NCBI GenBank assembly: GCA_963728825.1
Contig: CAVSLA010000002.1
Span: forward strand, 372,001 to 436,000
From: CAVREM01 sp963728825
GTDB lineage: Bacteria; Acidobacteriota; Vicinamibacteria; Vicinamibacterales; CAVVIG01
Direction of reading: 5' to 3'
DNA: 64,000 bases
Shown: piece by piece, positions 1-11,107 of the stretch
Numbering within the stretch: position 1 is the first letter of the stretch
Layout: the number at the start of each line of letters is the position of its first letter
Notes under the pieces: generated by a model
The model's input: only the letters and a program-made list of their open reading frames with translations
The model's database searches: none
What the model was told of the DNA's origin: nothing
Translations under genes and position numbers: made by a program

Positions 1-61
1 GTACCTGTGATCGGGTGCGCAGCGCGTAGGCCCGCCCGGTAGCTCTGAGCTCCTACAAGAA

Positions 62-1570
62 CTACGCAACGCGATTGTGACCGTGTTCGAGCGCCAGCCG
101 CACACGGTCGCGCGCCCTCGTCACGAGCGCCCCGAACGTTTCCGCTGTCAGCAGCTCGGCGACGCCCGCCGACACCGCGGCGCGGTGGCCGCTGCCCGCC
201 TGGAGCGCCGCCCGGACGCGTTCGGCGACACGACGCGCTTCATCCAGCGGCAGGCCCGGCAGCAGAACCAGCACCTCGTCGCCGCTCCACCGAATCGGCA
301 GGTCCGATTGCCTGATGGTTTTCACCAACGTACCGGCGACCAGGCCGGCCGGGTCGTCGGCGGGCGGACGGCGGGAGACGTCGGCGTCGTTTGGAATCGA
401 CACGGCAAACAGCACGACGCTGACCTGACGCTCTTCACGACGAGCCCGCGCCAGCTCGCGTGCCGCGGCGAATTCTCCATTCAAGCGATCGAGCAAGGGC
501 GTGGGCCACTCGGGATCGGCGCGGCGGTCCGGCTCACTCGGCGCTGGCGCCGCTTCGATACGCATCTGGCTGAGATCTCGGGGCGCCGACGGTGGCGCGG
601 GCGGCGGGGCCGCGGGCGCGGGTACCGGCTCGTATGCAGGCTCGGGTGCGGGCTCGCGTTTCTCGACGCGCGCCGGCTGTCCCCCGAAGGTCACCGAACG
701 CCCGAGGGTCTTCAGCGCCTCGACGTCCAGATCGGTCAGGACGAGCGGCTTCAGATCGAAGACGCAGATCGTGCCGATGATCTGCTGGCTCGAACCGATG
801 ATCGGCACCGCCACGAGTCCACGCACCGCGTCCTGCAGCGACGCAGGCGTGTCGGTCAGCGGCTGCGTCGCCAGATCGGGCAGCACCAGCGCCTCGCCGG
901 TTTCGAGAATCCACCCGAATACGCGCGGCATGTAGTACGGCGAGTGGGGAATCGGCGCATCCGAGGTCCAGGTGACGGCCGCCCGGAACTGGCTGCTCCC
1001 CGGCGCCCGCAGGTAGACGGCCACGCCCGGCGTCCGGGACAAGTGCCGCGCTTTCTCGCCGAGCGCCGTCATCATGTCGTGCAACTCCTCGGCGCTCGGG
1101 CTGACCGACACATCGATGGGCGCCGTGGCGCTCGAATGCCGTTCGAAGGCGCGCTCGATCGCCGCCTGCACGACGTCCGCCGGCGCGGCGCCGCGCAGCA
1201 CACGGACGTTGAGCCCCGACAGCCGCTGTGCGGCGAACTCGCTGAGCTCGCGAAACGCCGCCCACGCGATGATTTCGGTGCGCGCCCAGCGGTGCGCGCG
1301 CAGCCCCTCGATGACCGCAAACCCATCGCGCCGCGACAGGGACAGGTCGATGATCAGCAGGATCGGCGGACCGAAGCGCTCGAGGATTCGTGTGGCCTCT
1401 TCGCCGTCGCGCGCCACCAGGACGCCCGCCTTGAACTGGCGAATGGCATCGAGACACATGGCCGCTCGCTCGACGTGCGTGTCCGCCACGAGGACGTACG
1501 GCAGTTCGACCTGGGGCCCGTCGCCCGAAGGCTTCTGGCGCGCCCAGGCGTTCATGTCAACCGCGGACAT
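62..1570 (-). CDS. Receiver-GAF protein with degenerate GGDEF domain
   Basis: About 502 residues. Residues ~24-145 form a response-regulator receiver, with Asp75 in a hydrophobic strand as the likely phosphoacceptor. Residues ~165-300 are GAF-like, followed by a Pro/Ala-rich linker and a C-terminal GGDEF fold. The GGDEF signature reads SGDEV, so diguanylate cyclase activity is doubtful and a c-di-GMP/GTP-binding or scaffold role is more likely (inference). The start is placed at the ATG at 1570 because AGGAG lies 4 nt upstream; this overlaps the previous gene by 14 bp. A longer reading frame exists upstream but runs inside that gene. Co-transcription with the intact diguanylate cyclase at 1557-3071 suggests the two work together. 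Nothing recognisable lies in bases 1-61. Confidence 0.8.
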   Translation of the reverse strand: MSAVDMNAWARQKPSGDGPQVELPYVLVADTHVERAAMCLDAIRQFKAGVLVARDGEEATRILERFGPPILLIIDLSLSRRDGFAVIEGLRAHRWARTEIIAWAAFRELSEFAAQRLSGLNVRVLRGAAPADVVQAAIERAFERHSSATAPIDVSVSPSAEELHDMMTALGEKARHLSRTPGVAVYLRAPGSSQFRAAVTWTSDAPIPHSPYYMPRVFGWILETGEALVLPDLATQPLTDTPASLQDAVRGLVAVPIIGSSQQIIGTICVFDLKPLVLTDLDVEALKTLGRSVTFGGQPARVEKREPAPEPAYEPVPAPAAPPPAPPSAPRDLSQMRIEAAPAPSEPDRRADPEWPTPLLDRLNGEFAAARELARARREERQVSVVLFAVSIPNDADVSRRPPADDPAGLVAGTLVKTIRQSDLPIRWSGDEVLVLLPGLPLDEARRVAERVRAALQAGSGHRAAVSAGVAELLTAETFGALVTRARDRVRLALEHGHNRVA

Positions 1571-3071
1571 CGGGCTCCTGGTCGTTGAAGCCCGATCGGT
1601 GGGACATCCCGGGCGTGTGCACACGGACGCAATTCTTGCCGGCGGCCTTGGCCTGGTAGAGGGCACGGTCGGCGCGCAGAATCAGCTCGGCTGGCGTATC
1701 TCCTCCCTCGATCACCGCCACGCCAACGCTCATCGTCAGCGACGGCAGAAGCGGCGCGACGGGATCGCCACGGTACTCTGACACGCGGCGCCTGATCCGC
1801 TCGGCGCACGCGGCGGCGCTGCCGTGGTCGGTGCTCGGCATCAGAATCGCGAACTCGTCGCCGCCGTACCGGGCGCACACGTCGAACACTCGCACCGCGG
1901 ATCGAATGATAGCGCCGACCACCTGCAGAACGGCATCGCCAGTCTGGTGACCGTAGGTGTCGTTGATTTTCTTGAAGTCGTCGACGTCCGCCATCACCAC
2001 CGCAAGCGGGTTGGCGGCCCGCCTTGCCCGTTCGAATTCCTGGTGGAGCCGGCCGTCGAGGTACGTGCGGTTCAGCAGGCCGGTGAGCGCGTCGACGGTT
2101 GCCGCGTACGCCAGCCGACCGGCTTCGGTCTGGCTGCGCGCCGCGACGAGCGCCATCGCGGACATGACACTGACCGTTCGCAGCGTCAGCAGATCGCGGC
2201 GGGTGAACGGCGAGCCGTCCCGCTTGTCGGTGGCGGTCAGCACCCCGACGGTCGTCGAACCCGCAAACATCGGCACGGCGGCGAACGAAGAGGTCCGATA
2301 ACCGCGGTGCTCGTGAGCCATGCCATGGATCCGGCGGACATCACGAACCAGGACAGGCCGCCCGGTCGAGTACACGTGGCCGATGACCCAGCTTCCCGGC
2401 TGAATGCGAAACTGCTCGACGGATTCGATCGCATAACCATGTGTGGCCCCGATCGTCAGAAAGTCGTCTGCGGGGCGATGCAGCGCAAGCGCGACCCGTT
2501 CGGCGTTCACCAGTCCGGCCACCTGATCGACGATGCGTTGCGCCACGACCTCGACCGTGCCGAGGCGACTCAAGCGGCGCGCCATCGAATAGCCGCCGAC
2601 CAGCAGCAGTTCGGCTTCTCGCCGGAGATCGCGTTCGCGTACGGCGTTGACGGCGAACGCGACGACCCGCGACCAGGTCGTCAGCGACTCGCGCTGCCCG
2701 CCCCAGTCGCCGCGAATGAGCAGCGCGAGCGGCGGCGCTTCGGGCGGAGAAAGCGACAGCGCCATCCACTCACCACCCGATGGATCGCGTCGCTGCGCCG
2801 GAAAGGGATCGATGATCGGCAGATTGTCGAGCAGCGTCCGCGGCGGCGCCGGCGCCTGCGGCGTCGCGGCGACGACCGTCCACTGCTGCGCCGTCAACTG
2901 GAGCACGTAAGTGTCGGTCTGCAGCACTCGAGCGACTTCGCGCACCACGCGGTCCAGCGCACCCCAGAGGTCCGGGGCGGCGGACGCGAGGTCCGCTATG
3001 AGCGCGAGATCGTCGGACGAGGTGCGGGCCCCTGGCATGACAGTGCCGGACAGAGCCGGACACTCATGCAC
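1557..3071 (-). CDS. GAF-GGDEF diguanylate cyclase
   Basis: A 504-residue cytosolic signalling protein predicted to make cyclic di-GMP from two GTP. The N-terminal ~320 residues contain GAF-type sensory folds. The C-terminal ~165 residues are a GGDEF domain with an intact YGGDEF active site and an RVFD motif five residues upstream, matching the RxxD product-inhibition site. No membrane segments are seen. The start is a GTG at 3071; an ATG at 3040 is an alternative, and neither has a convincing ribosome-binding site. The gene overlaps and precedes the receiver-GAF-pseudoGGDEF gene, so a sensor/enzyme pair is plausible. Confidence 0.85.
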   Translation of the reverse strand: MHECPALSGTVMPGARTSSDDLALIADLASAAPDLWGALDRVVREVARVLQTDTYVLQLTAQQWTVVAATPQAPAPPRTLLDNLPIIDPFPAQRRDPSGGEWMALSLSPPEAPPLALLIRGDWGGQRESLTTWSRVVAFAVNAVRERDLRREAELLLVGGYSMARRLSRLGTVEVVAQRIVDQVAGLVNAERVALALHRPADDFLTIGATHGYAIESVEQFRIQPGSWVIGHVYSTGRPVLVRDVRRIHGMAHEHRGYRTSSFAAVPMFAGSTTVGVLTATDKRDGSPFTRRDLLTLRTVSVMSAMALVAARSQTEAGRLAYAATVDALTGLLNRTYLDGRLHQEFERARRAANPLAVVMADVDDFKKINDTYGHQTGDAVLQVVGAIIRSAVRVFDVCARYGGDEFAILMPSTDHGSAAACAERIRRRVSEYRGDPVAPLLPSLTMSVGVAVIEGGDTPAELILRADRALYQAKAAGKNCVRVHTPGMSHRSGFNDQEPDVRG

Positions 3072-3182
3072 GAATACTGCCGAGCCAGGTCCTTTCAGTA
3101 GGGCGGATGCCTACGAAAATCCCACACTATCAGGTGACTAACGTCTGCTCCGCGCGCGACATTTAAGATGACGTTTTTCGCA

Positions 3183-3348
3183 CTAGTGTCCCGGCCGCGT
3201 GATTCGCGGCACAAGTCCCGGCGCGCGGCGCCCGGCTGGCAAGGCGCGAAGAGCGAGCTTATTGGGCATAAGTGAGCGATGAGCAACGCAGCCAGACGGG
3301 ATGCCCCGCCCGGGAATTTTGTTGCGAATCACGCGGCCGGGACACTAG
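3183..3348. repeat. 166-bp imperfect palindrome with 25-bp perfect terminal inverted repeats
   Basis: Bases 3183-3207 and 3324-3348 are exact reverse complements over 25 bp (arms begin CTAGTGTCCCGG). The interior is also an imperfect palindrome. CCCGGCTGGC pairs with GCCAGACGGG, and the centre has a TTATTGGGCATAA-type core facing its complement. No transposase is encoded. The form fits a MITE-like element or a long hairpin. The right end overlaps the TAG stop codon (3345-3347) of the ParB-like gene, so the element supplies that stop. No target-site duplication was identified. Confidence 0.75.
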
Positions 3349-4451
3349 GGCTTGTTGAAAACCAGCCGCATCAGCGCGCCGCGCGGGCCTGCCGACGTGA
3401 CGTCGACGCTTCCGGCACGTTCGGCCGCGAACAGCCGCGCCGCCTGAAACGCCATGCGTTCCACCAGGTCCTGCGCGCTGTCTCCCTCGGATCCTGCGTT
3501 GGCCGGCGGCGGGGCAGCGCGTTGCACGACCTGCAGACGCAGCGTGTGCGTACTCGGCACATCCACGCGCACTTCAATCCGGGGCCACTCGCATCCCTTC
3601 ATCCATCCGAGCGTCGAAAAAATAAATCCTGTGACGATGGTCGTGAACGGCTCGTCACATGACGCCTCAGCGGCTTCTGGAGCGACGAGGAACTCCAGCT
3701 GCAGCTTCGTCAATCGCATCTCGGCTTCGAATCCGGTTCTCACGCGATCGATCAGGCGCGCGAGGTTGACGGCGGGTGCGGGCTCAGCGCCGGTCGCGAT
3801 GATCCCGGCGGCGCCCGCCATCCATGCGGCCCGCCACGCCTCTGCTTTCAGGAAGTCGGCGGCGGTGCGGTGTTGAAACGGGTTGCTGGCGAGCTCGAGA
3901 ACGTCGGCGAGCGAGCCGATCCGCGTGAGGTCGTGCGAAAGGGTCGTCAGCGCCGCCGTGGCTGGCGGGCGGCGCGTGTCGACGGGCTCGTCCGCATGCG
4001 TCCGTACCCGTTCGGCTTCCGCGAGCGTCTCGGCCGCCGTCTCGCTGATTTCGTGGACGATGCAGGGAACCTCGACGACTCCGGTACCCATCGCCGCGGC
4101 AAGCCGTTTTCTGCCTGCGATCAGCTGATAGCGTGCGCCGGCACGGCGCACCAGCAGCGGCTGAAGCATGCCGTGCGTGGCAATCGATTGGGTGAGCGCA
4201 GCGAGCGCGGCTCCCGAGGGCAGCTCGCCCGCATCGATATGACGTGGAGGGATTAAACGAATGACCGGCCCGGCTTGCGGCCGATCGAGCTGGTCGACGT
4301 AGTGCGCGTCGGCGCGCATCCGGTAGTTGCGGGGCAACCCCTCTCGTTCGGGGCGGTCTCCGATGAAAGCCGCTAATTCTGTTTCGCGCGATCGCGCGGC
4401 GTCATCAAGGGATCCGATGGCCGATGGTTCGAGCTCCGACACGTGTGACAC
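3345..4451 (-). CDS. ParB N-terminal domain fused to a degenerate histidine-kinase-like module
   Basis: 368 residues, GTG start at 4451 with GGAACGGAGA just upstream. Residues ~60-150 match the ParB/Spo0J N-terminal nuclease-like/CTPase fold: an LQPLLVR strand, an AGRKRLAAA box in place of the usual GERRWRA, and a VPCIV strand. No ParB helix-turn-helix follows. Residues ~180-368 resemble a histidine kinase DHp helix (LSHDLTRI) and ATPase fold, but the asparagine N-box and glycine boxes are missing, so it looks like a pseudokinase. It is not a chromosome-partition parB: there is no parA neighbour and no DNA-binding helices. A signalling or nucleotide-sensing role is inference. Confidence 0.65.
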   Translation of the reverse strand: MSHVSELEPSAIGSLDDAARSRETELAAFIGDRPEREGLPRNYRMRADAHYVDQLDRPQAGPVIRLIPPRHIDAGELPSGAALAALTQSIATHGMLQPLLVRRAGARYQLIAGRKRLAAAMGTGVVEVPCIVHEISETAAETLAEAERVRTHADEPVDTRRPPATAALTTLSHDLTRIGSLADVLELASNPFQHRTAADFLKAEAWRAAWMAGAAGIIATGAEPAPAVNLARLIDRVRTGFEAEMRLTKLQLEFLVAPEAAEASCDEPFTTIVTGFIFSTLGWMKGCEWPRIEVRVDVPSTHTLRLQVVQRAAPPPANAGSEGDSAQDLVERMAFQAARLFAAERAGSVDVTSAGPRGALMRLVFNKP

Positions 4452-4580
4452 TCTCCGTTCCGCCGCAACGCAAAGATGAGGGCAGGTTTTTGCTGGGTGG
4501 TCGAGCTGCGAAAGATAGTAGAAGAGAAATGATCGTGCAGCAAGACCAAAGACGGTAGGGCGCGTCCCCGAACTTTGCGA

Positions 4581-4880
4581 TCAACCGCCCGCGAGCGCAC
4601 CCACCACGAGAAATGGTTCGTTCCCGGCGGCGACGGCGCGGGGCAGCGCGGTGTCCGGCGGCTCGTGCGAGAAGTCTTCCTCACAGGCGAAGAACCGCAC
4701 GAATGGCCGGCGCCGATGCGTCACGTGATCGCGGATCGTTCCGCGCAGCACCGGGTGGCGTTCTTCGAGCGCGTCGAGCACCGCACCGATCGTCGGCGCG
4801 CCCCGGACGTCGACTTCGACCTCGCCGGCCACTTGCGCGAGGGTGCGGAGGTGCGCCGGAAGCTCGATCCGAATCGTCAT
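4581..4880 (-). CDS. MoaD/ThiS-family ubiquitin-like small protein
   Basis: 99 residues with a beta-grasp pattern (opening MTIRIELPAHLRTLA, then a VEVDVRG strand) and a C-terminus ending in exactly Gly-Gly. In MoaD and ThiS this terminal diglycine is adenylated by an E1-like enzyme and carries sulfur. It overlaps the end of the BNR-repeat gene by 4 bp (ATGA), implying translational coupling. No E1-like, molybdopterin or thiamine gene is adjacent, so whether it is a sulfur carrier or a protein modifier is open. Confidence 0.7.
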   Translation of the reverse strand: MTIRIELPAHLRTLAQVAGEVEVDVRGAPTIGAVLDALEERHPVLRGTIRDHVTHRRRPFVRFFACEEDFSHEPPDTALPRAVAAGNEPFLVVGALAGG

Positions 4881-5992
4881 TTCAGCGTCTGCACTTCAAC
4901 GGACATGACTGCCGGCAGATCGCGGACGATCGGCGCCCAGCTGTCGCCGCCATCGGCCGAGCCGTAGACCTGTCCACCGCTTGTTCCGAAATACACGCCG
5001 CAGGAGTCGAGCGAATCGATCGCCATCGCGCCGCGCAGGACGTTGACATAGCAGTCCTGCTGCGGAAGCCCTTTGGTGAGCGCTTCCCACTCGTCGCCGC
5101 CGGATCGCGACCGGTAGACGCGCAGCTTGCCCTCCGGCGGGAAGTGCTCCGAGTCGCTCTTGATCGGGACCACGTACACCGTTTCAGGCTCGTGAGCGTG
5201 GATTCCCATCGCGAAACCGAAATCGGACGGCAGGTTGCCGCTGATCTCACGCCACAGGTCGCCGCTGTTGTCGGTCCTGAGCACGTCCCAGTGTTTCTGC
5301 ATGAACAGCACGTTGGGACGGGACGGGTGCATGGCGATCCGATGTACGCAGTGACCGACGTCCGCGGTCGGATCGGGAATGTACTGGGAGTGGAGGCCTT
5401 TATTGATCGGCATCCAGGTCACCCCGGCATCGTCGGTGCGGAAGGCGCCGGCCGACGAAATCGCAATGTAGATTCGGGACGCGTTCGTCGGATCGATCAC
5501 GATGGTATGCAGGCAGAGGCCGCCCGCGCCGGGTGCCCAGGCCGACCCCGATCCATGGCCGCGCAGCCCCGGAAGCTCCTGCCAGTTCTGGCCACCATCG
5601 TCAGAACGGAAGAGCGCCGCGTCCTCGACACCGGCGTAGACCACGTCGGGATCGGTGGCGGACGGCTCCAGGTGCCACACGCGCTTGAACTCCCATGGAT
5701 GGGGCGTCCCGTCATACCACTGGTGGGTGCCGGGCACGCCGTCGTAGACGAACTTGTTGCCAACCGCCTGCCACGTTTTGCCGCCATCATCCGACCGCTG
5801 GATGACCTGTCCGAACCAGCCCGACGATTGCGACGCGTAGAGACGGTTCGGGTCGGCGGCAGAGCCCTTCACGTGGTAGATCTCCCACCCCGCGAAGTGA
5901 GGACCGCTGACATCCCATCGCTCGCGCCGTCCGTCCGAGGTCAGCACGAACGCTCCCTTGCGGGTCCCGACCAGCACACGCACACCACTCAT
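4877..5992 (-). CDS. BNR/Asp-box beta-propeller protein (sialidase/sortilin-like fold)
   Basis: 371 residues with at least five Asp-box motifs (SDDGGKTW, SDDGGQNW, TDDAGVTW, TDNSGDLW, SADGGDSW) spread along the chain, as in sialidase-, photosystem-assembly- and VPS10-type propellers. No clear signal peptide, so a cytosolic location is suggested. The catalytic residues of true sialidases cannot be confirmed, and a glycosidase function should not be assumed. It is translationally coupled to the MoaD-like gene downstream. Confidence 0.75.
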   Translation of the reverse strand: MSGVRVLVGTRKGAFVLTSDGRRERWDVSGPHFAGWEIYHVKGSAADPNRLYASQSSGWFGQVIQRSDDGGKTWQAVGNKFVYDGVPGTHQWYDGTPHPWEFKRVWHLEPSATDPDVVYAGVEDAALFRSDDGGQNWQELPGLRGHGSGSAWAPGAGGLCLHTIVIDPTNASRIYIAISSAGAFRTDDAGVTWMPINKGLHSQYIPDPTADVGHCVHRIAMHPSRPNVLFMQKHWDVLRTDNSGDLWREISGNLPSDFGFAMGIHAHEPETVYVVPIKSDSEHFPPEGKLRVYRSRSGGDEWEALTKGLPQQDCYVNVLRGAMAIDSLDSCGVYFGTSGGQVYGSADGGDSWAPIVRDLPAVMSVEVQTLK

Positions 5993-6072
5993 GAGCGCCC
6001 CCTGCGCGATAGTCGATCGAAGAGCCTCGAAATCGACACGACCGTCAGAAGGCTCAGCCTATCAAGAAACGG

Positions 6073-6615
6073 TTACGGTTGTGTGGCGACGGCTGCCGGC
6101 GCGGCCCGCACGAAGTTCTTGACCGGTGTCAGGGTCCGAAGGTACGCGAAGACCGCCTTCAGATCCTCATCGGTCATCTTGCTGTAGACCGGCCATGGCA
6201 TGGGGGGCGCGAGTATCTCGCCTTCGGGCTTCTTGCCGGTACGGATGGTCTTGATGAAGGCGGCCTCGTCGTAGCGGGCACCGAGCCCCGTCTCGCGATC
6301 CGGGGTCAGGTTCGCGGCGTAGCTGTTGCCCCACGGCCCGGCCCAGGCGGTCAGGTCGAGCGAGGCCCGGATATCGGTCGTCCCCTGGACAGGGGGTTGG
6401 GTCGTCATCGGCCGGCCCGACAGCAAGCGGGCGGAGTCGGGCGTCATCATCATGTCCACTTTGGGCGAGTGGCAATCGTGGCAGCCGGCGATTGTGACGA
6501 GATACCGTCCGCGTTCGACGCGCTGCGCCTTCTGAGCCTGCTTGACCGGTGCCTGCGCGCTGACGGTTGTGCCAAAGGCGGCGAGCGCGACGGCGACTGC
6601 GATGCGAATACCCAC
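6073..6615 (-). CDS. Exported single-heme c-type cytochrome
   Basis: 180 residues starting at GTG 6615, with GGGAGG 5 nt upstream. An N-terminal signal peptide (~20 residues, ending near VSAQA) targets the periplasm. A single CHDCH (CxxCH) motif near residue 45 binds heme c. C-terminal Met residues in the MPWPVYSKMTDEDL region may supply the axial ligand, as in class I cytochromes. It resembles the cytochrome subunits that accompany periplasmic dehydrogenases, but none is adjacent, so its electron partner is unknown. Confidence 0.8.
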   Translation of the reverse strand: MGIRIAVAVALAAFGTTVSAQAPVKQAQKAQRVERGRYLVTIAGCHDCHSPKVDMMMTPDSARLLSGRPMTTQPPVQGTTDIRASLDLTAWAGPWGNSYAANLTPDRETGLGARYDEAAFIKTIRTGKKPEGEILAPPMPWPVYSKMTDEDLKAVFAYLRTLTPVKNFVRAAPAAVATQP

Positions 6616-6880
6616 GTATTCCTCCCTTGCCGCGTCCTGCGGCTACGTCTTTAAAGAGGTAACGCCGTCTTCCGGCCGATCCCGCCATTCCCGCCTGCGG
6701 GGTGATCAAAACGTCTGGTCGCCCGACCAAACCGGTCGCACCGCTAACAAATCTGAGCGTCAGCGCCAACTTTCCGACAGTTGTCTGAGTCATTTGCGCG
6801 TCGATGCCGGCCGCTGCACCGGCCGGAGGCGGCACATCATTGGCACCGCAGTCCCCTCTTTCAGTCCTCATCCGCTGAAT

Positions 6881-7358
6881 ATGTCTGAGTACAGGATCAC
6901 CAAGGAACGCCGGAGCGCGACCCTGACGTTGTCGGACGGCCGGACGGTGTCAGGCTGTTTCTTTCTGGCCGGCTCCAGCCTTTCGCACAACGGTCCCGAA
7001 CGCGTGAAGGATGTCCTGAACGGCGGCACCGCGTTCTTCCCGTTCGAAGTCAACGAGGGCCCGAGCGGTCGGTACCGGACTGTACAACCGCGACCAGGTG
7101 GTGCTCGTGGCGCTGTCGACCGACGAGGCGCACGGTGAGGCCGCCTACGAGGTCGCGAAGCGTGCCGCCGTTTCAATGCTGCTGTCGAGCGGGCACCGGC
7201 TGACCGGCCTGGTCCGCCTCTACTGCCCGCAGGGCCGCGATCGCCTGAGCGACTACACACGCGCCGACGAGACGTTCCGCTACCTCGAAACCAGCGACGC
7301 ACTGCTGATCGTCAATTTCCGCCATGTTCTCGAATTGAGTGAGGTTGAAGCAGCGTGA
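6881..7358 (+). pseudogene. Small pilT-linked protein interrupted by a frameshift
   Basis: Two reading frames make one protein of ~158 residues. The first starts at ATG 6881 (MSEYRITKERRSATLTL...) and carries through FFPFEVNEG. The second continues as GTGLYNRDQVVLVALS and ends LSEVEAA. The switch lies around 7060-7072, next to TCGGTACCGG. A one-base insertion or two-base deletion would explain it. No domain is recognised with certainty. The stop overlaps the pilT start (GTGA), so a link to pilus retraction is plausible. The upstream gap 6616-6880 holds only short GC-rich hairpins. Confidence 0.55.
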
Positions 7359-8476
7359 CGCCTTCCGTCATCGAAGCCGCGGCCGCTATCGATCGTCTCT
7401 TCCATGCGCAGTGTGCGCTCGGCGCCTCGGACCTCCATCTGTGCGTCGGCATGCCGCCGCTCGTCCGCAAGGACGGCCAGATCATGCCGCTCGAAGCCGG
7501 AGCGGCGCCGCTGACCGACGAATTCCTCGCGACGCTGCTCGATCCGATCATGCCGCCGCGCAACCGGGAGGAGTTCAAGGAACGGCACGACACCGACTTT
7601 GCGTACGAGGTGTCGGGCCTGGCGCGGTTCCGCGCCAACGTGTTCATGGATCGCCAGGGCCGGGGTGCGGTGTTCCGCGTCATCCCTTCGAAAATCCTGA
7701 CCGCGGAGCAACTGGGGCTCTCGCCGGCGATTCTCAATCTCTGCCGGCTGAACAAAGGGCTGGTGCTCGTCACCGGCCCGACCGGGTCCGGAAAATCGAC
7801 GACGCTGTGCGCGATGATCGACTACATCAACCGGAACCGTCCGGATCACATCATCACCATCGAGGATCCGATCGAGTTCGTGCACAACAACCAGCGCTGT
7901 CTGATCAATCAGCGCGAAGTGCGCACGCACACCGATTCGTTCAAGAGCGCGCTGCGCGCGGCGCTGCGCGAGGACCCCGACATTCTGCTGGTCGGCGAGC
8001 TGCGCGACCTCGAGACGGTGGCGATTGCCATCGAAACGGCCGAAACCGGCCATCTCGTGTTCGGGACGCTGCATACCACTACGGCGGCGTCGACGATCGA
8101 TCGCGTCATCGATCAGTTCCCCGCCGACCGTCAGTCCCAGGTGCGCGTGATGTTGTCCGAGTCGCTGCGCGGCGTCATCGCGCAGACGTTGTGCCGCAAG
8201 ATCGGCGGCGGCCGGGCCGCCGCGCTCGAGGTGCTCATCGCGACCCAGGCGATCAGCAACCTGATTCGTGAGGGCAAGACCTTCCAGATCCCCTCGATCA
8301 TGCAGGTCGGCAAGGCCCACGGCATGGTGGCGCTCAACGAGGCGCTGATGGAGCTGGTCACCAAGAAGCTGGTGGCCCCCGAAGAGGCCTACGCGAAGAG
8401 CGTCGACAAGAGCGGCTTCGAGATGCTACTGAAGCGCGGCGGCATCGATCCGAAGAGCCTCACGGGACACGCCTGA
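7355..8476 (+). CDS. pilT: PilT-type twitching motility ATPase
   Basis: 373 residues, the usual PilT length. A hexameric secretion-family ATPase that powers depolymerisation of type IV pili. Walker A is GPTGSGKST at residues 141-149. It also shows the Asp-box region IITIEDPIEF, the Walker B region DILLVGELRD and the His-box HLVFGTLHT. The start is a GTG at 7355 overlapping the preceding stop as GTGA. No other pil genes are in the window, so it is a detached member of the pilus system or a paralogue. Confidence 0.93.
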   Translation: MTPSVIEAAAAIDRLFHAQCALGASDLHLCVGMPPLVRKDGQIMPLEAGAAPLTDEFLATLLDPIMPPRNREEFKERHDTDFAYEVSGLARFRANVFMDRQGRGAVFRVIPSKILTAEQLGLSPAILNLCRLNKGLVLVTGPTGSGKSTTLCAMIDYINRNRPDHIITIEDPIEFVHNNQRCLINQREVRTHTDSFKSALRAALREDPDILLVGELRDLETVAIAIETAETGHLVFGTLHTTTAASTIDRVIDQFPADRQSQVRVMLSESLRGVIAQTLCRKIGGGRAAALEVLIATQAISNLIREGKTFQIPSIMQVGKAHGMVALNEALMELVTKKLVAPEEAYAKSVDKSGFEMLLKRGGIDPKSLTGHA

Positions 8477-8487
8477 CCTGAAAACTG

Positions 8488-8507
8488 TACACCTTCGTCA
8501 AGGTGTA
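8488..8507. promoter_or_regulatory. Perfect 8-bp inverted repeat between pilT and the permease gene
   Basis: TACACCTT and AAGGTGTA flank a 4-nt loop (CGTC), 11 nt after the pilT stop and 38 nt before the permease ATG. No T-run follows, so it is a poor intrinsic terminator. It could be an operator for a dimeric repressor controlling the permease (inference). Confidence 0.45.
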
Positions 8508-8545
8508 TAAACCAAACGGGCCGCGGCATCGTCGAACCGATTGCC

Positions 8546-11044
<2,499 letters not shown>

Positions 11045-11107
11045 TCGTGCGGAAAGGCGTGCGCCTGTGGTCAAATGTGCGACAGCCACAAAATGCCAGG
11101 AGGGCGC

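Noticed and set aside
77..1588. Long plus-strand open frame opposite the receiver-GAF gene
   Set aside because: High-GC shadow: Arg/His/Ala-rich with no domain pattern, while the minus strand shows clear receiver and GGDEF motifs.
3095..3286. 63-codon minus-strand frame inside the palindromic element
   Set aside because: Composed of the repeat itself, with no ribosome-binding site or family.
3345..4451. Chromosome-partition ParB
   Set aside because: No helix-turn-helix after the N-terminal domain and no parA neighbour.
6616..6880. Possible riboswitch ahead of the pilT operon
   Set aside because: Only short GC-rich hairpins (e.g. TGGTC-GCCC-GACCA) are visible; no known aptamer core could be recognised.
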